A stretch of DNA of 10,320 nt from an uncultured Eubacteriales bacterium (GTDB lineage Bacteria; Bacillota; Clostridia; Oscillospirales; CAG-272): positions 1 through 10,320 of the forward strand of contig CATLAS010000013.1 in NCBI GenBank assembly GCA_949878535.1, written 5' to 3'. The notes under the pieces were generated by a model, which did not search any database, was not told where the DNA came from, and was given only the letters and a program-made list of their open reading frames with translations. Of the stretch, positions 6,630-10,320 are shown piece after piece (position 1 is the stretch's first letter; each line of letters opens with the position of its first letter). Both the position numbers and the translations under genes were made by a program.

Positions 6630-7985
6630 ATGACTGCCTGGAATAAAATAAAAATATTTACTGCTTTATGTATTTGTTTTTCTATCGGTTTATGCGCTTG
6701 CTCTGATATAGAACCCGGCGCAGCTGAGGTCAATGAGACTAAGTCCGGAATTATAGCAGAACTGGATCAGTTTGTAATGCAGCCTGACAATATAGATGCA
6801 TTGCTGACCTTTGACGGCGAGATAAAAACCACGGCTTCTACATACAATATCACTTATGGGGAAGACAATCAACGAAAGATGTATGTATTTTCCAATCCTG
6901 TAAGGGAATACGCAAAAGGTTCGTTTGCTGCAATCAATAAAGAAATTTTTTCTATGGAAGAACACACGTTCGGTGTATCGAACAGTATTTATTCGGCACA
7001 GTTTACAGCAGAAAAAATCACTGTAAGCAACGGTAGTAGAAACATTGCAGTATTTCCACAGAACCACTGTGAAAGTATTGAGAAGGAGACCTTTCAAAGC
7101 TTATACAAATCAGATGTAGAAGCTGTAGTTTACAAAGGAAAAGATGTGGAATTGTATTGTATGCCAACTGCTGCCGGTGTCGCAATAGAAATACATTATC
7201 TGAAAAAGCCCGCTGGTGCATTGGAATGGAAAGTGGATATAGATGATTGTACATATACAAACGATTCTGCGGGTTATATCAAACTTATGAAAGGAAAAAA
7301 TAATGCAGCAGTAATATATCCAGGCATTGCAGCGGATAACAGCAATATGATATATTATCACGATTCTGCAAGCATTCTAAGAAAAAACGGAGAATTATAT
7401 TTACATATCGGAACGGCAAGTTGGGCGGATCAAACGGTGGAATATCCAGTAAAATCAATGGTACATTTTGATTTTTATACAGAAAAAATGTTTTTTGATT
7501 CCTCTGTTTATCAAAGCGCACCCAAGCAGAATTCACTTTTAAATAATATCAGCATTTTTGATGAATCCGGCGAGGACTGCTCCGGATATACATACCTTAA
7601 ATGCAATCTGGAATCTATCACGCCTGCTGACAAGAACTTGCTCGGATCTATCCGTTATCATTTTTATGTGGCAGCGCTTACCAATGCGATGGATTTGGAA
7701 GCATATCTTGTGCCAGATACTTGGTGCAGCTTTACTGTGAATTGGGAAACAAAGCCAGCATATACAGAAAAAATCGGTGAGGTTCATGTGGATGCCGCCG
7801 GATATTATTATTTAGATATGACGGAATTTGCCAAAAACTATATTGAACATGCCGGGGAGTATACTGCTGAATGCAGTATTGTGCTAAAGGCAAAGGATAA
7901 CAGCACCGGAATTGTTATAGCAGCTTCTGCTGACAATACCATAGCACCACCCTTCTTTGAAGTAGATTACGCATTAGAAAATTAA
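6630..7985 (+). CDS. Lipoprotein with DNRLRE-like C-terminal domain
   Basis: The 451-residue product starts with a lipoprotein signal peptide whose lipobox LCAC places the lipidated Cys at residue 24. Residues about 55-130 (AStYNITYGEDNQRKMYVFSN-type pattern, then 'ykGsfaaInkei') resemble the region that precedes DNRLRE domains in wall-associated RHS proteins, where a short beta segment ends in a 'w..Idn.l' motif. Residues about 300-451 fit a DNRLRE/CBM96-like beta-sandwich: WCSFTVNWETKPAYTEK, then GYYYLDMTEFAKNYIEHAGEYT, then a final PPFFEVDY. Such domains in known proteins support surface adhesion or carbohydrate contact. Here there is no RHS repeat or toxin, only a membrane-anchored stand-alone version. 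ATG 6630 follows GAGGT at 6617-6621. Export and anchoring are well supported; domain naming is by pattern only. Confidence 0.7.
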   Translation: MTAWNKIKIFTALCICFSIGLCACSDIEPGAAEVNETKSGIIAELDQFVMQPDNIDALLTFDGEIKTTASTYNITYGEDNQRKMYVFSNPVREYAKGSFAAINKEIFSMEEHTFGVSNSIYSAQFTAEKITVSNGSRNIAVFPQNHCESIEKETFQSLYKSDVEAVVYKGKDVELYCMPTAAGVAIEIHYLKKPAGALEWKVDIDDCTYTNDSAGYIKLMKGKNNAAVIYPGIAADNSNMIYYHDSASILRKNGELYLHIGTASWADQTVEYPVKSMVHFDFYTEKMFFDSSVYQSAPKQNSLLNNISIFDESGEDCSGYTYLKCNLESITPADKNLLGSIRYHFYVAALTNAMDLEAYLVPDTWCSFTVNWETKPAYTEKIGEVHVDAAGYYYLDMTEFAKNYIEHAGEYTAECSIVLKAKDNSTGIVIAASADNTIAPPFFEVDYALEN

Positions 7986-8030
7986 CAATCTTTCAAATTA
8001 TTTTTTGAAAAACGAAAGGGAGAACAGTTT

Positions 8031-8582
8031 ATGAAATGTAAGCATTGCGGTCATGAAATTCAGCCTGGGGATATATTTTGTCCAGGCTGCAGCGCATTGG
8101 CGCCCACAAAAAGAGAAAATAAAATAGGCAGACTTGTTTCCATAGTGAAAGGAAAAAATATACTGTCCGTTTTTTGTATCACTCAAATACTGCTAAGCGT
8201 TATATTTATTATCCTTAGCTTTACAAAATGCTTTACCATCGGCGGACAGCTATCCCTCTCCTTGTCTGAAACCTTTGCGGGCGGCAGCAAAATGAGCTTT
8301 GTATTAATGCTCATTTTCGTAATAGCGTCCGATGCGATCCTCGTGTGCTTTATGCTGAAAAAACCTACCATTCCCCACCTGTTGCTTTTGGTACCTGCCG
8401 GAGCATATATATGGGGCTTCGTCCAGTTTCTCATACGCATTGCGCGGGTTAAAAAGGCTGCAACGTCTAACGCGATTGATTATGCTATCGCCTTTTCCGG
8501 ACGGCTGTTTCCCATTGTCTGCGTTTTGTCTGTTATTTTGCTGGCGCTTATTTTTGTTTGTCTCAGAAAATCCGATGATTAG
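8031..8582 (+). CDS. Zinc-ribbon protein with four membrane helices
   Basis: The 183-residue protein starts with a zinc ribbon (Cys3-x2-Cys6 in CKHCGHEI and Cys17-x2-Cys20 in CPGCSALA). A basic linker follows, then about four hydrophobic helices near residues 42-65, 88-108, 114-136 and 159-178. This 'zinc_ribbon_2 plus membrane region' layout is common in Firmicutes and has no firm function. The ribbon should face the cytoplasm. ATG 8031 follows GGGAG at 8018-8022 with eight bases spacing. It lies 45 bases after the DNRLRE-like lipoprotein gene and is followed by a 179-base gap. Co-transcription with the upstream gene is plausible but no clear terminator or promoter was identified. Confidence 0.75.
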   Translation: MKCKHCGHEIQPGDIFCPGCSALAPTKRENKIGRLVSIVKGKNILSVFCITQILLSVIFIILSFTKCFTIGGQLSLSLSETFAGGSKMSFVLMLIFVIASDAILVCFMLKKPTIPHLLLLVPAGAYIWGFVQFLIRIARVKKAATSNAIDYAIAFSGRLFPIVCVLSVILLALIFVCLRKSDD

Positions 8583-8761
8583 AAAATAGTGAGAGAAATG
8601 GAACGTCTTTCCGACTATATAAGTAAGGATAATTTATTTCCATAGAATTATGCCTGTAAGAAGGAGGAGATACCAAGGTTCTATTAAGGCTGGATCCTGC
8701 GATTGGCAGCAACCGAGTGAAGTATCTTTCTATAAAATAATAAAGGTGGGAGAAATAGTAT
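8583..8761 (+). other. 179-base gap with an orphan ribosome site
   Basis: This stretch has no ordinary gene. It contains AAGGAGGAG at 8661-8669, a near-perfect ribosome site, with no ATG, GTG or TTG at useful distance. One frame is open from 8660 and reads DTKVLLRLDPAIGSNRVKYL and three more residues from 8669 to a TAA ending at 8740. It could be an eroded small gene or a gene that lost its start codon. The last bases hold the ribosome site (GGGAG, 8748-8752) of the lipoprotein gene at 8762. No convincing promoter was found; TTGGCA at 8703-8708 has no -10 partner at normal spacing. Confidence 0.4.
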
Positions 8762-8900
8762 ATGTGGAAAAAATTTATTAGTTTGCTCTTAACAATTGCT
8801 TTTGTTACAGCAGCAGCCGGTTGCGCCGATCCGGAAGCAAGCATACCCGATGATACAAATAACGTTCCTGCAGACGAGGATACTGTAGATTCGTCTGCAG
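8749..8900 (+). repeat. Direct repeat, copy A (lipoprotein leader)
   Basis: These 152 bases align without gaps to 10130-10281, offset 1381 bases, with 12 mismatches counted by eye (about 92% identity). The repeat begins at the ribosome site, covers the whole signal peptide, lipobox and acidic linker, and stops abruptly near codon 47. Beyond it the two genes share little. About half of the mismatches are silent third-base changes. Confidence 0.85.
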
Positions 8901-9403
8901 ATATAGAATACCATTGGTCAATACATGAACTGTACATGACCTTTACAGAATTTCTTGCAGAAAGCGATTGCGCCGCCATTGGATCATTTGTATCATACGG
9001 AATTGACGAAGATGGATATGCAGATTACGTTTTTAAAATATCAGAAGTGCTGCGGGGTGAAATCCTGGAAAATGAGATTCATGCATATTCTAAAATAGGA
9101 CATTCAATTGTTCAGAGAGATGTTCCGGGAGAGTCTGTAGCTGAGTATGATGTAGGCGGGGATATTTATACGCCCGGCGAGGAGTACGTTTTGATTCTTT
9201 CCAAGAATGACTCTCTCTTTAACGAACGTCCTATATACAGCATACATGCGGGTGTGTTTATCCCGGTGAAGGATACCGGAGCCAGCACAATGTACGGCAT
9301 GCCTTTAACAGAGGTCACAGGAAGAAATATAGCTTCTATCAAACTGATGATTCAAAACGCATCCATGATGCGGGCACAGAAAAAAGAATCGGATTGTATG
9401 TGA
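8762..9403 (+). CDS. Lipoprotein with possible NTR/TIMP-like (OB-fold) domain
   Basis: The 213-residue product has a lipoprotein signal peptide ending in the lipobox AAGC (lipidated Cys21), an acidic linker rich in Asp, Glu and Pro (about residues 22-49), and one globular domain. That domain shows 'esDCAAIGSFVSYG', 'YADYVFKISEVLRGE' and 'TPGEEYVLILS'. This order resembles the beta-strand pattern of bacterial NTR/TIMP-like OB-fold proteins ('a.vv.g.v', 'y.f.v.evlkG', 'G..Yll'). The likeness is by eye, without the TIMP disulfide set. It should be anchored on the outer face of the membrane. The gene is 78 bases upstream of a matrixin-like metalloprotease, and a second copy follows that protease, so a role as its inhibitor, partner or self-protection factor is a reasonable but unproven inference. 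ATG 8762 follows GGGAG at 8748-8752. Confidence 0.6.
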   Translation: MWKKFISLLLTIAFVTAAAGCADPEASIPDDTNNVPADEDTVDSSADIEYHWSIHELYMTFTEFLAESDCAAIGSFVSYGIDEDGYADYVFKISEVLRGEILENEIHAYSKIGHSIVQRDVPGESVAEYDVGGDIYTPGEEYVLILSKNDSLFNERPIYSIHAGVFIPVKDTGASTMYGMPLTEVTGRNIASIKLMIQNASMMRAQKKESDCM

Positions 9404-9481
9404 AAATCTAAAAAATGTGCTTTAAATATTTTGTGAGGTTTATAAGGAAGCGAAAGTCTGAAAGGAATTTTAAGGATAGGA

Positions 9482-10129
9482 ATGTCATTTGTCTCGGCAA
9501 TTCTTGTGACTGTCATATTGCAAATACAGGCAGGAGCCAGTACAGGAACGCTGACATATTGGGAAGATCGCGAAAGCACTACGGTATATAGATGGGGAGA
9601 TACATACCGTTCTATCCCGCAGCCTATTTATGTGAATCAACTCAATGGGAATGATAAGTTTCACTTTATGAAAGGATTTGATCATGCATTTATTCAATGG
9701 GGCAATGCTTTAAACCGGACTTTCGTAAAATCTGCATCGCCAACAACAAGCATAAAATATTACGGCGGAACAAAGGAGCAGTTGGAATCAATTGGTCTTT
9801 TTAAAGACATAGGAGGTGAACTTGGCAGGACTGATTTGGTTGGAAGCTATGAAGGCACATGGAAATATGGTTCTTATAACAGAACTGTGAAAAGAATGAA
9901 TAGTGCACGCGGATATATAGTTGATTGCAGCTGGAGGGATATCGTCGGCTATAAAAATACATGTACACATGAATTTGGGCACGCAATGGGATGGGCAGGC
10001 CATACAACCGATAAAGATTCTGTTTCTGTTATGTATAAGAATGATAATTACAACAGGATTTATTTATCCAGTATAGATAAGCGCCATTTACAGCAGATTT
10101 ATGGAATAAAAATCAATAATTATAAATAA
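9482..10129 (+). CDS. Secreted matrixin-like zinc metalloprotease
   Basis: The 215-residue product has the metzincin zinc-binding motif HEFGHAMGWAGH (His163, Glu164, His167, His174) and a Met-turn with Met184 in SVSVMY, as in M10 matrixin-type peptidases. About 140 residues precede the motif and about 40 follow, normal for a minimal catalytic domain with no propeptide cysteine switch visible. The N-terminus is hydrophobic and ends in AGA-S near residue 19, a likely signal peptidase site, so the enzyme is probably exported. ATG 9482 gives a signal peptide with no basic residue and only four bases after AAGGAT. A CTG at 9458, nine bases after AAGGA, would add LKGILRIG and supply Lys and Arg (see findings). 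It sits between two related lipoprotein genes, its likely functional neighbours. Protease class is secure; substrate is unknown. Confidence 0.85.
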   Translation: MSFVSAILVTVILQIQAGASTGTLTYWEDRESTTVYRWGDTYRSIPQPIYVNQLNGNDKFHFMKGFDHAFIQWGNALNRTFVKSASPTTSIKYYGGTKEQLESIGLFKDIGGELGRTDLVGSYEGTWKYGSYNRTVKRMNSARGYIVDCSWRDIVGYKNTCTHEFGHAMGWAGHTTDKDSVSVMYKNDNYNRIYLSSIDKRHLQQIYGIKINNYK

Positions 10130-10281
10130 GGAGAAATAGTGTATGTGGAAAAAAAGTATCAGCTTGCTCTTAACAATTGCTTTTGTTACAGCAGCAGCCG
10201 GTTGCGCCGCCCCGGAAGCAAGCATACCCGATGATACAAACAACGTTCCCGCAGACGAGGACACTGTGGATTCGTCTACAG
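10130..10281 (+). repeat. Direct repeat, copy B (lipoprotein leader)
   Basis: This is the second copy of the 152-base repeat at 8749-8900, starting at the ribosome site directly after the metalloprotease stop codon. It encodes the same signal peptide, lipobox and linker, with changes such as Phe5 to Ser and Asp23 to Ala. Confidence 0.85.
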
Positions 10282-10320
10282 GTGAAGAATTATATAGTAT
10301 ACGGCATGAATTGTATATAA
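10143..10320 (+). CDS. Second leader-sharing lipoprotein, 3' partial
   Basis: ATG 10143, preceded by AAGGAG (10128-10133), opens a frame that runs off the window end after 59 codons. Signal peptide, lipobox AAGC (Cys21) and acidic linker are nearly identical to those of the lipoprotein at 8762-9403. After about residue 46 the sequences diverge, though HELY is kept at the same position and length (RHELYI against IHELYM). It is therefore a paralogue whose mature domain is expected to be related but distant. The gene begins 13 bases after the metalloprotease stop, so the two are probably co-transcribed. The rest of the protein is not visible, so its fold cannot be judged. Confidence 0.85.
   Translation, partial: MWKKSISLLLTIAFVTAAAGCAAPEASIPDDTNNVPADEDTVDSSTGEELYSIRHELYI

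Noticed and set aside
7991..8010. Small inverted repeat TTTCAAA / TTTGAAA after the DNRLRE-like lipoprotein gene
   Set aside because: Only seven pairs with one G-C pair and a six-base loop; too weak for a terminator in A/T-rich spacer and likely chance.
8703..8738. Possible promoter TTGGCA with TATAAA or TAAAAT before the lipoprotein gene
   Set aside because: Spacing from the -35-like element to either -10-like element is 22-24 bases, well outside the normal range.

Overview
The window reads as chromosomal DNA of an anaerobic, gut-type Gram-positive bacterium in the Clostridia (Lachnospiraceae- or Oscillospiraceae-like). This is inferred from purine-rich GGAGG-type ribosome sites, moderate A+T-leaning composition, many single-membrane signal peptides and lipoboxes, and the protein families present. 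Every supported gene lies on the + strand. No tRNA, rRNA, CRISPR array, transposase or integrase was seen.

Positions 1-5459 hold a compact, translationally coupled operon that looks like part of a small non-modular biosynthetic cluster. In order it encodes: the C-terminal part of a BtrH_N/C39-like protein (cut by the window edge), an NTP_transf_5-type nucleotidyltransferase-fold protein, a second BtrH_N/C39-like protein with a visible Cys/His/Asp set, an acyl carrier protein, a stand-alone AMP-forming acid ligase, a second acyl carrier protein, and a thymidylate-kinase-like P-loop kinase. The ligase probably adenylates a carboxylic acid and loads it on one or both carriers. By analogy with butirosin BtrH, the cysteine-fold proteins could move the acyl group to an acceptor. 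The product is unknown. A 13-codon reading frame with a very strong ribosome site follows directly (5468-5509) and may be the remains of a lost next gene.

Positions 5558-10320 change character to exported and membrane proteins with gaps of roughly 30-180 bases. They comprise a 236-residue secreted protein of uncertain family (possibly bacteriocin-like), a hairpin, two small zinc-ribbon membrane proteins, a 451-residue lipoprotein resembling the DNRLRE-containing N-terminal part of wall-associated RHS proteins, a lipoprotein with a possible NTR/TIMP-like (OB-fold) domain, a secreted matrixin-like zinc metalloprotease, and the start of a second copy of the lipoprotein.

The two most interesting points are (1) the uncharacterised ligase/two-carrier/BtrH-like operon and (2) the metalloprotease flanked by two lipoproteins whose leaders are about 92% identical at DNA level but whose mature parts diverge abruptly. 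The second arrangement suggests a protease with possible membrane-anchored partners or inhibitors, and a duplicated, diversifying surface locus.
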